The translations under genes were made by a program, and so were the position numbers. A DNA stretch of 64,000 nucleotides from Azonexus hydrophilus. GTDB taxonomy: Bacteria > Pseudomonadota > Gammaproteobacteria > Burkholderiales > Rhodocyclaceae. Positions 22,970-32,723 of the stretch are shown in pieces. The stretch is taken from the NCBI RefSeq assembly GCF_905120355.1, contig NZ_CAJHOB010000010.1, positions 1 to 64,000 of the forward strand. The letters run 5' to 3'. Each line of letters begins with the position of its first letter. The stretch's first letter is position 1. Under the pieces are notes generated by a model, which worked only from the letters and a program-made list of their open reading frames with translations, made no database searches and was not told the origin of the DNA.

Positions 22970-25672
22970 TCAGAACAGCATCCGCCACAACGCGCGGATT
23001 GCCCCGCTGGCAGCCTGTACTTGGGCGCGTTCGACCGGGGCCTTGGGGTTGGCGGAGAGGCGGGTCAGGTGTTGTTGCCGGCGCAGCTCGCGGTAGGCAT
23101 CGCCCGCAGCCTGGGCGGCAGCGCTTGGGATCAGGCCGAGTTCGGCGGCGATGCGCAGCAGGGCGATGTTGCCGAGGTTGCCGGTCAGGCGCGGGTGCTG
23201 GTGCGCGTGGCCGAGGACCAGATATTGCACGATGAATTCGGCATCGATCAGGCCACCACGGTCGTGTTTCAGGTCGAAAAACTGCGGGGCGTCGCGGGTG
23301 TGGGCGGCATGCATCTTGTCGCGCATGGCGAGGATGTCTTGTTTGAGTGTGGCCAGGTCGCGTTGCTGACAGAGGATTTCGCAGCGCAGTCGTTCGAAGC
23401 GCTCGCCCAGCGCGCGGTCGCCGGCACAGGCGCGGGCGCGGGTGAGGGCCTGGTGTTCCCAGGTCCAGGCGCTGTGCAGCTGATAGTTGCGGAAGGCGTC
23501 GAGACTGACGGTCAACAGGCCGGCGTCGCCATTGGGGCGCAGGCGCAGGTCGGTTTCAAACAGGGTGCCGGCGCCGGTCTGGCTGGATAGCCAAGTGTTC
23601 ATGCGTTGCACCAGACGGCCATAGTTGTCCGGGGCGTCGGGGTCGTCATCGTCGTAGATGTAGACCAGATCGAGGTCGGAGGCGTAGCCCAGTTCCTTGC
23701 CGCCAAGCTTTCCGTAGCCGATGACGGCAATTTTCGGGTCGGCGCAGTGGCGCTGGCGGATTTTGCTCCAGGCCAGGGGCAGGGTTTCCTGGATCAGTGT
23801 ATCCGCCAGTTCGGTGAGGTGATCGGAGAGGGATTCGATGCTGTGCTGGCCGGCCAGATCCTGCGCCAGCAGGCGAAACAGCTGGGCGTGGTGCATTTCG
23901 CGCAGGATGTCCATTTCGCGCTCGGTGTCGCCGGCATGATCGGCGAGGTTCTGCCGCAGTTGGGCCCGGAAGGCAGGCCAGTCGGTGGCGGTGTCGTACA
24001 GACGCGGATTGAGCAGTTCGTCCAGCAGCAGGGGGTAGCGTTTGAGATATTCGCTCGCCCATTCCGAGGCGCCGAGCAGGTCGATGAGGCGGCGCAGCGC
24101 CAGCGGGTATTGCTGCAGGAGGGCGAGATAGGTGCCGCGCCGGGCGATATGGTCGATGAACAGCAAGGCCCGGTGCAGGGTGAGGTCCGGGTCGGCGGTG
24201 CTGGCGGCGGCTTCGATCAGGCGCGGGCCGATGGCGTCGAAACGTTGCCGGTTGCTTGCCGGTAGTTGCTGATAGCGGCTGGCCTGGCGCAATTCGGACA
24301 GGCGCTGCAGCACGGTGGCGGGATCGCGGAAATGTTGCGTGGCGAGCAGCTGATGCGCAGCGTCTTCGTCGAGTTGGCCGAGCCAGAGGCCGGTCAGCGG
24401 ATGTTCGCCTGCTTCCGGATCGGCAAAGACGTTGTCGAAATGCTGGCTGACGCGGGCGCGATGGGCGGCGAGGACGGGAGCAAAATGCGCCCAGTCGGGG
24501 AAATCCATGCTCTGTGCGATCACTTCGCGGGCACTGTCGGTTGTCGGCAGCAGGTGCGTCTGCGCGTCATCGACGTACTGCAGGCGGTGTTCCAGGCGGC
24601 GCAGAAAAACATAGGCAGTACGCAGTTCGGCTTCCGCCTCGGCGGTGATGATCTGGCGTTCGGCCAGCAGGGCGAGGACGTGCAGGGTGGGGCGGATCTG
24701 CAGGGCGGTATCGCGGCCGCCACGGATGAGCTGAAAGACCTGGGCGATGAATTCGATCTCGCGGATGCCGCCGGGGCCGAGCTTGATGTGGTCGATGTGG
24801 TCCTTGCGCGCCACTTCGCGGCGGATCTGGGCGTGCAGTTCGCGCATGGCGTTGATGGTGCCGAAATCGAGGTATTTGCGGAACACGAAGGGGCGGGCGG
24901 TATCGGCGAGTTCCTCGGCCCAGTGCTCCTGCCGGTTGGCGCCGTCATTCATGACCCGCGCCTTGATCCAGGCGTAGCGCTCCCAAGCCCGGCCCTGGGT
25001 GATGAAATAGTTTTCCAGTGCGTCGAGCGAGCAGACCAGCGGTCCGGAGTCGCCGTTGGGGCGCAACCGCATGTCGACGCGGAAGACCTGCCCATCGGCA
25101 GTGATGTCGCCCAGGGTCTGGATCAGTTTTTTGCCCAGACGGGTGAAGAAGTCGAAATTTTCGATGCTTTTCTTGCCGTTTTGCTGCCCGTCGGTGTCGC
25201 CATCCTCCGGGTACACGAAGATGTAATCGACATCGGAGGAGACATTCAGCTCGCGTCCGCCCAGCTTGCCCATGCCGACGACCAGCAGCCGCAGCGCCCG
25301 CCCTTCGCTATCGAGCGGCTCGCCGTAGAGGGCGGCCAGTTGCCGGTGATGGTGCGCCAGCGCCAGGTTGGTGGTGAAATCGGCCAGCCAGCTCATGGCC
25401 TGCATGATTTCGTTCAGCGGCGCCAGGCCGCCCAGGTCGCGCAGGATGAGTTGCGCCATGATCCGGTGCCGCAACCGGCGCAGGGCGGTGCGCAGGCTGT
25501 CGTCGCTGTGGTCGCCGGTGAGCAGGGGCGCTTCCAGGGCGGAGTAGTCCAGCGGCTGTTCCCAGTGGGCGCTCAGTTCGTCGATCAGGGCTGGCTGGGC
25601 GGCAAGAAGCTGGCTCAGGTAACGGCTGTGGCGCAAGGCGGTGTGCCAGCGCGGGTCGAGGGTGGCGGTCAT
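22970..25672 (-). CDS. glnE: Glutamine synthetase adenylyltransferase/adenylyl-removing enzyme GlnE
   Basis: A 900-aa bifunctional enzyme that adenylylates (C-terminal half) and de-adenylylates (N-terminal half) glutamine synthetase in response to PII and glutamine. Both nucleotidyltransferase sites are visible: GMGKLGGRELNVSSDVD (133-149) and GYGKLGGKELGYASDLD in the second half, each followed by a DLRLRPNGDSG or DLRLRPNGDAG type motif. The length is slightly below E. coli GlnE (946 aa), mainly from a shorter N-terminus. It is divergent from yhdP with a 127-bp gap, a common betaproteobacterial arrangement. Confidence 0.97.
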   Translation of the reverse strand: MTATLDPRWHTALRHSRYLSQLLAAQPALIDELSAHWEQPLDYSALEAPLLTGDHSDDSLRTALRRLRHRIMAQLILRDLGGLAPLNEIMQAMSWLADFTTNLALAHHHRQLAALYGEPLDSEGRALRLLVVGMGKLGGRELNVSSDVDYIFVYPEDGDTDGQQNGKKSIENFDFFTRLGKKLIQTLGDITADGQVFRVDMRLRPNGDSGPLVCSLDALENYFITQGRAWERYAWIKARVMNDGANRQEHWAEELADTARPFVFRKYLDFGTINAMRELHAQIRREVARKDHIDHIKLGPGGIREIEFIAQVFQLIRGGRDTALQIRPTLHVLALLAERQIITAEAEAELRTAYVFLRRLEHRLQYVDDAQTHLLPTTDSAREVIAQSMDFPDWAHFAPVLAAHRARVSQHFDNVFADPEAGEHPLTGLWLGQLDEDAAHQLLATQHFRDPATVLQRLSELRQASRYQQLPASNRQRFDAIGPRLIEAAASTADPDLTLHRALLFIDHIARRGTYLALLQQYPLALRRLIDLLGASEWASEYLKRYPLLLDELLNPRLYDTATDWPAFRAQLRQNLADHAGDTEREMDILREMHHAQLFRLLAQDLAGQHSIESLSDHLTELADTLIQETLPLAWSKIRQRHCADPKIAVIGYGKLGGKELGYASDLDLVYIYDDDDPDAPDNYGRLVQRMNTWLSSQTGAGTLFETDLRLRPNGDAGLLTVSLDAFRNYQLHSAWTWEHQALTRARACAGDRALGERFERLRCEILCQQRDLATLKQDILAMRDKMHAAHTRDAPQFFDLKHDRGGLIDAEFIVQYLVLGHAHQHPRLTGNLGNIALLRIAAELGLIPSAAAQAAGDAYRELRRQQHLTRLSANPKAPVERAQVQAASGAIRALWRMLF

Positions 25673-25713
25673 CGGATCGGGGGCGGGTGAGGGTAAAATG
25701 CCGGCCTGTTCAT

Positions 25714-25728
25714 GTTCCGGCCGGGAAC
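25714..25728. repeat. Inverted repeat in the glnE/yhdP divergent gap
   Basis: GTTCC (25714-25718) and GGAAC (25724-25728) flank a GGCCG centre, giving a 15-bp near-palindrome. It could be an operator for one of the two divergent genes or chance in GC-rich DNA; no second copy was noticed. Confidence 0.25.
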
Positions 25729-25799
25729 GGCTGTATCGTCGAGAGTTGCATTCTAGTGAGCAATTTCATTTTCTGGCAAAGCCGGATTGATCCCGTGGC

Positions 25800-28700
25800 G
25801 TGAGTTCTCCGCAGACTTCGTTGCCGACGCCCGAGCGTCGTCAGGTGCGCCAGGCGGTCTATTACCGCGTGCATGCCTGGCGGCAGCTGCTGGCGCGCTC
25901 CTGTTGCGGCGTGTCGGTGGGGGGCGTGCTGCGCGTCCTGGGCTGGTTGCTGCTGGCGGCATGGCTGCTGTTCGTGGCTGTTTTTCTGGGGCTGCGTTTC
26001 TTTGTCCTGCCGGCCATCGACGATTACCGGCCGGCGCTGGAGCGTAGCATTGGCGCGGCGCTGGGGCAGGAAGTACGGATCGGCCGAATCGCCGCGCAGT
26101 GGCAACGCTTTAATCCGGAGCTGGTGCTGGAAGATTTGAGTCTGCTGGCCGACGATGGCAGTCCGGGATTGACCTTGTCCAGCGTCGATGCCGTGCTGTC
26201 CTGGCACACCCTCTGGCGCTGGCGGCCGATTCTGGCGCTGCTGGCGATCGAACGGCCGGTGCTCAATGTGCGCCGGGGAACAGACGGCCAGCTCGAAATC
26301 GCCGGCATCCGCGGCAGCGAAGGGGGCGGCAGCGATGGCCTGGACTGGCTGCTGGCCCAGAAACATATTCGCATCACTGATGCCACCCTGCTCTGGGAGG
26401 ACGCCCTGCGTGGCGCGCCGGCGCTGGTGCTGGAAGATGTGCAGATGCGTCTGGACAACAGCGGTCGTCGCCACCGGTTTGCCTTCTCGGCCCTGCCGCC
26501 AGCGGCCCTGGCGGGGCGGCTGGATGTACGCGGCGATCTGTACGGCAATGTGCAGGAGGGCTGGTCGCTGCAGGGGAGCGAAGTGGATGGCAGGATCTAC
26601 CTGGATTTGCCCTATGCCGACCTTGATGCCTGGCGGCCCTGGTTTGATTATCCGGTACCGTTGACCCACGGGCAGGGCGCATTGCGCCTGTGGGCCGAAC
26701 TGCGAGACGGTGACATCGGTGTGACCATGGATCTGGCGCTCGACAGTGTGCGCGTGCAGCTGGGGCAGACCCGGCCGGTACTCGATCTGGCTACCCTGCG
26801 GGGGCGTCTGCTGGCGACCTGGCGGGCACAGGGCTGGCAACTGGCGGCAAAACGCCTAGAGTTGCGTACGCACAGCGGCATGCAGCTGGCGCCGATGGAT
26901 TTCCTGCTCGACTGGCAGGCAAAGGATGGCGCACAGGAAGGACAATTCACGGCCGACCGCCTGAGTCTCGATAAACTGGCCCATCTGTCGGATTACCTGC
27001 CGCTCGACCCGCAGACCAGGAACCTGCTGCAGGCGTATGCGCCGCAGGGTGAGATCAGCCAGATCCGCAGTCACTGGCGCTGGGAAAATGACGGCCTTTC
27101 GCGCTACGGGGTGAAAGCCGAATTCAGTGGCCTGGGCGTGCGGGCCGAGAGCTATTTCCCCGGGGCGGAAAATCTGCGCGGTACGATTGATCTGACGGAG
27201 CGCGGCGGTGCGGTGCATATCGATGCCCGGGCGGCCTCCCTGTTCCTGCCGGCGGTATTTCCCGAGGCCCAGATCCGTTTTGACCGCCTGCGGGCGGATA
27301 CGCAATGGAGCGTCAAGGCCGGCGTGATCGATGTTCAGATCGAGCGGGTGCAGTTTGCCAGCCCGGACGCCACCGGTTCGGCGCAAGGCATCTACCGCTT
27401 TGACGGTAACGGGCCTGGCGAGATCAATCTCAGCGCACGCATCGACAAAGCCGACGGGCGGGCGGTGTGGCGCTACATGCCGCATGCGGTCAATGCCGAT
27501 GCGCGCGCCTGGTTGCAGCATGGGATTACCGGCGGTACGGCGAGCGATGCCAAACTGGTGCTGCGCGGCAACCTGCGTGATTTTCCCTTCCGCGATCCGA
27601 AGCAGGGGCAGTTCCTGGTGACGGCCAAGGCGCACGATGCCCGCATTGATTACGCCGAGGGCTGGCCGGTCATCGAGCATATCGAGGCCGACATGGAGTT
27701 TGATTACGGCATGCGCATCAAGGCGCAGCGCGGCCGCATCCTCGGTGCGACCATCGGGCCCGTGGAGGTCAGCATGCCCGATTTTGACGTGATGGACGAA
27801 ATGCTCATCATCAAGGGCAAGGCCGCAGGGCCGACCGGGGAATTTCTCAAATTCATCGAACGCAGTCCGGTGGCTGCCAGCATCGATCACTTCACCGCCG
27901 GCATGCAGGCGCAGGGGCCGGGTGAGCTGGATCTGGCCATCGACCTGCCGCTGCGACGCATCGACGACACCAAGGTGCGCGGACGTTATCAGTTCGCCAA
28001 CAATACCTTGCAGGTGGTGGAGGGTTTGCCGCCCATCACCGCTGTGCAGGGGGCACTCGACATCACCGAGGCTTCAGTCACTGCCCAGGAAATCAACGGG
28101 CGTGCATTTGCTGGTCCGGTCCGGGTGCAGGTCGGCAGCGAAGCGGGCAAAGACGGTGGCAAGGTTCTGATCAAGGCTTCCGGCAAAGCCGATCTGGGCG
28201 AGGTCGGCCGGCATTTTGCCTGGCCCCTGCTCGACCGTGTCAGTGGGGCCGCGCAGTGGAAGAGCGACATCATCATCCAGAAACGGCGTGCCTATGTGCT
28301 GGTGACGTCCGATTTGCTGGGGGCGGTTTCGCCCTGGCCGGAGCCCCTGAAAAAAACGGCGGATTCCACGCTGCCGCTGCGCATCGAACGCAGCGAGCCG
28401 GTGGCCGGACAGGAAAATTACCGCATCACGCTGGGTAAGGTGATGAGTGGCTTGCTGGTGCGTCGAGACGGGCGCTGGGCCAATGGCATCATCAATGTCG
28501 GTGGTGCCGGTGGCGCTCCGCCGGCGAGCGGATTGGGTGTGCGGATCGCGCTGCCGCGGATCGATGGAGATGCCTGGCGCGCTGCACTGGCTGCTGCACC
28601 GGCAGAAAGTCAGGGCAGCGCAGCGGCAGCGGTGGCCGCAGACAGCGACGGTCTGCAACTGACGCAGGTGGAGGTGAAAACACCGCACTTGCAACTGCTT

Positions 28701-29744
28701 GGCAGTGCCTACAACGCCCTCGATGTCGCCCTGTCAGCCCAGCCGGATGGCTGGAAAATCAGGCTGCGGGCGCAGGAGGCCGACGGCGAGCTGCTTTGGC
28801 GCAGCGCTGGCGATGGCTGGCTGGCGGGCAATCTACGCTACTTGCGCGTGCGCCGTGAGGGAGAAACGACGCCGGGTAGCGCACCCGCCAGTGTCGAAAC
28901 AAAAACCCTGCCGGGCATGCAGCTGACGGTTGAGGACTTGTGGCTGGACGACAAGGCCTTGGGGCGTCTGCAGCTGAAAGCCCGCAATTTGCGCGGGGCC
29001 TGGCTGCTGGAGTCGGTGCGCCTGGCCAATCCGGACGGGGAACTGACCGCCAGCGGTCGCTGGACGCGTGGCGCGCAGCAGCGCACCGATCTCGATTTCA
29101 CGCTGACGGCGAAAGACATTGGCAAGCTGCTCACCCGCCTGGGCTACGAGGACGCCGTGCGCCAGGGGACCGCCAATCTTTCCGGCAACGTGCACTGGCG
29201 CGGGGCGCTGACCGATCTCGATTACGCCAGTCTGAGCGGTGATCTGCAGGTGGAGGCCAGAGATGGCCAGTTCAATCAGCTGAAGCCGGGGGCCGGGCGT
29301 CTGCTTGGACTGATCTCCCTGCAGTCACTGCCGCGCCGGCTGACGCTGGATTTTCGTGATCTGTTCAGCGAAGGTTTTGCTTTCGACCGCATCAGCGGCA
29401 AGCTGATTGTCGAGAACGGCGAGATGAAGACCCTGGGAGGGCTGCAGATCAACGGTCCGGCGGCGCAGGTGAATATCGATGGCAGTACCCATCTGCAGCG
29501 TGAAACGCAGGATCTGAGCGTGCAGGTACGGCCAGAGATCAGCATGCTGGCGGTGGGGGCGACGGCACTGATCAATCCGGTGGCCGGTGCTGCAGCGCTG
29601 GTGGCGAACACGGTGCTGAAGAATCCGCTGAACAAGGCGCTGGCCTACGATTACCGGATTACCGGCAGCTGGTCCGAACCGAAGGTCGAGAAAATCGGAC
29701 TGGCTGCCATGACCCCGTCTGCCGGGGCGGAGAAAAAGCCATGA
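25800..29744 (+). CDS. yhdP: YhdP-family AsmA-like lipid transport protein
   Basis: A 1314-aa protein with a single N-terminal inner-membrane helix (about 43-68) and a very long periplasmic beta-rich region, ending in a family-typical membrane-proximal part (SVQVRPEISMLAVGATALINP). YhdP, TamB and YdbH bridge the periplasm and carry phospholipids toward the outer membrane. The length matches E. coli YhdP (1266 aa), and the order yhdP-nit-tldD agrees with other Proteobacteria. The start is a GTG at 25800 without a clear Shine-Dalgarno. The stop overlaps the nit start by 4 nt (ATGA). Confidence 0.92.
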   Translation: MSSPQTSLPTPERRQVRQAVYYRVHAWRQLLARSCCGVSVGGVLRVLGWLLLAAWLLFVAVFLGLRFFVLPAIDDYRPALERSIGAALGQEVRIGRIAAQWQRFNPELVLEDLSLLADDGSPGLTLSSVDAVLSWHTLWRWRPILALLAIERPVLNVRRGTDGQLEIAGIRGSEGGGSDGLDWLLAQKHIRITDATLLWEDALRGAPALVLEDVQMRLDNSGRRHRFAFSALPPAALAGRLDVRGDLYGNVQEGWSLQGSEVDGRIYLDLPYADLDAWRPWFDYPVPLTHGQGALRLWAELRDGDIGVTMDLALDSVRVQLGQTRPVLDLATLRGRLLATWRAQGWQLAAKRLELRTHSGMQLAPMDFLLDWQAKDGAQEGQFTADRLSLDKLAHLSDYLPLDPQTRNLLQAYAPQGEISQIRSHWRWENDGLSRYGVKAEFSGLGVRAESYFPGAENLRGTIDLTERGGAVHIDARAASLFLPAVFPEAQIRFDRLRADTQWSVKAGVIDVQIERVQFASPDATGSAQGIYRFDGNGPGEINLSARIDKADGRAVWRYMPHAVNADARAWLQHGITGGTASDAKLVLRGNLRDFPFRDPKQGQFLVTAKAHDARIDYAEGWPVIEHIEADMEFDYGMRIKAQRGRILGATIGPVEVSMPDFDVMDEMLIIKGKAAGPTGEFLKFIERSPVAASIDHFTAGMQAQGPGELDLAIDLPLRRIDDTKVRGRYQFANNTLQVVEGLPPITAVQGALDITEASVTAQEINGRAFAGPVRVQVGSEAGKDGGKVLIKASGKADLGEVGRHFAWPLLDRVSGAAQWKSDIIIQKRRAYVLVTSDLLGAVSPWPEPLKKTADSTLPLRIERSEPVAGQENYRITLGKVMSGLLVRRDGRWANGIINVGGAGGAPPASGLGVRIALPRIDGDAWRAALAAAPAESQGSAAAAVAADSDGLQLTQVEVKTPHLQLLGSAYNALDVALSAQPDGWKIRLRAQEADGELLWRSAGDGWLAGNLRYLRVRREGETTPGSAPASVETKTLPGMQLTVEDLWLDDKALGRLQLKARNLRGAWLLESVRLANPDGELTASGRWTRGAQQRTDLDFTLTAKDIGKLLTRLGYEDAVRQGTANLSGNVHWRGALTDLDYASLSGDLQVEARDGQFNQLKPGAGRLLGLISLQSLPRRLTLDFRDLFSEGFAFDRISGKLIVENGEMKTLGGLQINGPAAQVNIDGSTHLQRETQDLSVQVRPEISMLAVGATALINPVAGAAALVANTVLKNPLNKALAYDYRITGSWSEPKVEKIGLAAMTPSAGAEKKP

Positions 29745-30553
29745 GCGAAGCGAAAAATTGCCGGCTGGCGGCGATCCAGATGATTTCCGGCCCTGATGTG
29801 GCTGACAATCTGCGCACGGCAGCGCACTGGATTGCCGAAGCGGCTGCCCAGGGCGCACAACTGGTGGTGTTGCCGGAGTATTTTCCCATCATCGGGGCGA
29901 CCGATGCGGCGCGGCTGGCAGCGCGCGAAGCTTTCGGTCAGGGTCCGATCCAGGACTGGCTGGCGGCAACCGCGCAGCGGCATGGCATCTGGCTGGTGGC
30001 CGGGTCGCTGCCCTTGTCTGCCGATGCCGCCGACAAGATGCGCAACAGCTGCCTGCTGTTCGATCCTGCTGGCGCCTGTGTGGCGCGTTACGACAAGATT
30101 CATCTGTTCGGTTTTCGCCAGGGCAACGAGGCTTACGATGAGGCGGCGGTGATTGAGGCCGGCCAGCAGCCGGTGGCGGTGACGACGCCGTTTGGCCGGG
30201 TGGCCTTGTCGATCTGCTACGATCTGCGCTTTCCGGAGTTGTATCGCGGCTTGGGAGAAATCGATCTGATCCTGATGCCGGCAGCGTTTACCGAAATTAC
30301 CGGGCGTGCCCACTGGGAAATCCTGTTACGCGCCCGTGCCATCGAAAACCAGTGCTACGTGCTGGCGGCCGGGCAGGGCGGACGGCATGCCAATGGCCGG
30401 TTGACCCACGGCAACAGCATGATCGTCGATCCCTGGGGCGAAGTGCTTGACCGTAAACTCAAGGGGCCGGGCGTGGTGCTGGCTGAACTCGATCACGCGC
30501 GCTTGTCCCATGTGCGCGGTAAATTGCCGGCACTTGCCCATCGCAAATTGTGA
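29741..30553 (+). CDS. Carbon-nitrogen hydrolase (Nit1-type deaminated-glutathione amidase)
   Basis: A 270-aa nitrilase-superfamily amidase. The catalytic triad is Glu46 (VVLPEYF), Lys119 (RYDKIHLF) and Cys159 (SICYDLRFPELYR). The sequence resembles Nit1/NitFhit enzymes that hydrolyse deaminated glutathione, a metabolite-repair reaction; enzymatic specificity is inferred from family resemblance. It lies between yhdP and tldD, overlapping yhdP by 4 nt and 6 nt from tldD, so it is clearly part of one operon. Confidence 0.88.
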   Translation: MSEAKNCRLAAIQMISGPDVADNLRTAAHWIAEAAAQGAQLVVLPEYFPIIGATDAARLAAREAFGQGPIQDWLAATAQRHGIWLVAGSLPLSADAADKMRNSCLLFDPAGACVARYDKIHLFGFRQGNEAYDEAAVIEAGQQPVAVTTPFGRVALSICYDLRFPELYRGLGEIDLILMPAAFTEITGRAHWEILLRARAIENQCYVLAAGQGGRHANGRLTHGNSMIVDPWGEVLDRKLKGPGVVLAELDHARLSHVRGKLPALAHRKL

Positions 30554-30559
30554 GAATCC

Positions 30560-32005
30560 ATGACTGAACAAAACTTCCTGCAGCAAGCAGAATCCGTATT
30601 ACTGACACCTTTTGGCCTGAGTGAGGGCGATCTGGCGCGCACCTTTGGCAATATCCTCAGCCATCGGGTCGATTATGCCGACCTGTATTTTCAGTACGCG
30701 CGTTCGGAAGCCTGGAGCCTGGACGAGGGGATCGTCAAATCGGGCAGCTTCAACATCGATCAGGGGGTTGGCGTGCGCGCCTTGTCCGGCGAGAAGACGG
30801 CATTTGCCTATTCCGACGACATCAGCGCTGCGGCACTTGCCGACGCTGCTGGCGCGGTGCGGGCCATCGCCAGTGCCGGTCAGACGGCGCGGGCGCCGTT
30901 GCTGCAGGCGCAGGCACAGCAGGCTGGTTTGTACCTGCCACAAGACCCGTTGGCGTCGCTGTCGGCAGAGGCCAAGGTGGCGCTGCTGGAACGGCTGGAG
31001 GGCTTTGCCCGCGCGGCCGATCCTCGGGTGGTGCAGGTGAATGCCGGGCTGGCAGGCGAATACGAGGTGATTCTGGTGGCTGGTTCCGATGGCCGTCTGG
31101 CGGCGGATATCCGCCCATTGGTGCGCTGTTCGGTTTCCGTCATCGTCGAAGAAAATGGCGCGCGCGAGCAGGGAAGCGCCGGGGGGGGCGGGCGTTTCGA
31201 TTTTTCCTATTTCGACGATGCCGTGCTGCGTCGCTATGCCGAGGAAGCGGTGCATCAGGCCGTGGTCAACCTCAAGGCGGAGGCGGCGCCGGCGGGGCAG
31301 ATGACCGTGGTGCTCGGGGCAGGCTGGCCTGGCATCCTGCTGCACGAGGCGGTGGGGCATGGCCTGGAGGGGGATTTCAATCGCAAGGGCAGTTCGGCCT
31401 TCAGTGGCCGAGTCGGCGAGCGCGTGGCGGCGGCCGGTGTCACGGTGGTCGATGATGGCACCATTGCGCAGCGGCGTGGCTCGCTCAATATCGATGATGA
31501 AGGTAACCCCAGCCAGCGCACAGTGCTGATCGAGAACGGTATCCTCAAGGGCTACCTGCAGGACAGTCTCAATGCCCGCCTGATGGGGGTGGGGCCGACC
31601 GGTAACGGCCGGCGCGAATCGTTTGCCCATCTGCCGTTGCCGCGCATGACGAATACCATGATGCTGGCGGGTGCTCACGATCCGCAGGAAATCATTGCGT
31701 CGGTGGATAAGGGGATTTATGCCGCCAATTTTGGTGGTGGACAGGTCGATATCACCAGCGGCAAATTTGTTTTTTCCATGAGCGAAGCCTATCTCATCGA
31801 AAACGGCAGGATCACCCGCCCGATCAAGGGCGCGACCCTGATCGGCAATGGCCCGGATGTGCTGACCCGCGTCAGCATGATCGGCAACGATCTGCGCCTC
31901 GATCCGGGGGTGGGGACTTGCGGCAAGGAAGGGCAGAGTGTGCCGGTGGGTGTCGGGCAACCTACATTGAGAATTGATGGACTGACCGTGGGCGGGACGG
32001 CATAA
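30560..32005 (+). CDS. tldD: Metalloprotease TldD
   Basis: A 481-aa zinc protease subunit that, with TldE/PmbA, degrades unfolded peptides and matures microcin or antitoxin substrates in other bacteria. The HExxxH zinc motif is HEAVGH (262-267). The C-terminal part has the conserved [10 protein letters not shown] segment. The length equals E. coli TldD (481 aa). It is downstream of yhdP and nit in one operon. Its partner tldE is not in the window. Confidence 0.96.
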   Translation: MTEQNFLQQAESVLLTPFGLSEGDLARTFGNILSHRVDYADLYFQYARSEAWSLDEGIVKSGSFNIDQGVGVRALSGEKTAFAYSDDISAAALADAAGAVRAIASAGQTARAPLLQAQAQQAGLYLPQDPLASLSAEAKVALLERLEGFARAADPRVVQVNAGLAGEYEVILVAGSDGRLAADIRPLVRCSVSVIVEENGAREQGSAGGGGRFDFSYFDDAVLRRYAEEAVHQAVVNLKAEAAPAGQMTVVLGAGWPGILLHEAVGHGLEGDFNRKGSSAFSGRVGERVAAAGVTVVDDGTIAQRRGSLNIDDEGNPSQRTVLIENGILKGYLQDSLNARLMGVGPTGNGRRESFAHLPLPRMTNTMMLAGAHDPQEIIASVDKGIYAANFGGGQVDITSGKFVFSMSEAYLIENGRITRPIKGATLIGNGPDVLTRVSMIGNDLRLDPGVGTCGKEGQSVPVGVGQPTLRIDGLTVGGTA

Positions 32006-32035
32006 TTCCGCCTTGTCATTATTCGGAGCAAAAAC

Positions 32036-32665
32036 ATGCGTTTCTCCTCGTTTCTGGCGGTTCCCCTGTTGAGTGTGCTGACGGCTTTCCCCGTACTGGC
32101 ACAAACTCCCGCCCACGAGCGCATGAAAGTCCTGCAGGTCGATCCCGCCGCGTTGCAGAACGCCATTGCGGCAGGCAAGAAGGCCAGTTTTTTCTGTGCC
32201 AACTGTCATGGTGAAAATGGCATCGCCAAAACAAGTGATGTACCCAACCTGGCTGGGCAGCATCCTTCCTATCTGCTGGAACAGATCCGCAAGTTTGGCG
32301 CGGGGGAACGCAAGGATCCGTTCATGCAGGGCCTGATCAAGGTGCTGAACGACGAAGAGCGTGCCCAGATCACCTTGTATTACGCCAACGTCAAGGTGCC
32401 GCCCGCCAAGGCGGATCCGGCGCATACCCAGCAGGGCAAGGTGCTGTTTGAAAAGCTGTGTGCCCGCTGTCACGGCGCCGGTGCGCGTGGTACTGAAATT
32501 TACCCGCGTCTGGCCGGTCAGCAGCAGCCCTATCTGCTGAAATCGATCACTCATTACCGCGATGGCACCGGGGTGCGCAACAACCCGCTGATGTCGATTG
32601 CCACGGCCGGTTTGAAGAATGAGGACATCCTCGCCCTGTCGCACTTCCTGGCGCAATTGCCCTGA
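32036..32665 (+). CDS. Diheme cytochrome c4-type protein
   Basis: A 209-aa periplasmic electron carrier. A signal peptide is cleaved after about Ala22. Two c-type heme motifs are Cys54-x2-Cys57-His58 (CANCH) and Cys142-x2-Cys145-His146 (CARCH), each in a cytochrome c domain of about 80 residues with candidate axial Met ligands (PFMQGL; NPLMSIA). Cytochrome c4 passes electrons from the bc1 complex to terminal oxidases or other reductases. The ribosome site GGAG is well placed. It is a single gene between tldD and aroG. Confidence 0.9.
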   Translation: MRFSSFLAVPLLSVLTAFPVLAQTPAHERMKVLQVDPAALQNAIAAGKKASFFCANCHGENGIAKTSDVPNLAGQHPSYLLEQIRKFGAGERKDPFMQGLIKVLNDEERAQITLYYANVKVPPAKADPAHTQQGKVLFEKLCARCHGAGARGTEIYPRLAGQQQPYLLKSITHYRDGTGVRNNPLMSIATAGLKNEDILALSHFLAQLP

Positions 32666-32723
32666 ATCAGGCTGATCTTCCGGTAGAATCGGGCGTTTCG
32701 ACGATTTTTCTGGAAGGTTGGTC

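Noticed and set aside
22338..22988. Long N-terminal extension of mtnA through the mscL gene
   Set aside because: The added residues are antisense to mscL, and the family start (MNVNG) lies at 22337.
25710..26840. A 376-codon minus-strand open frame opposite the start of yhdP
   Set aside because: It overlaps the YhdP membrane anchor and conserved N-terminus, and its composition is Gln/Pro/Arg-rich shadow sequence.
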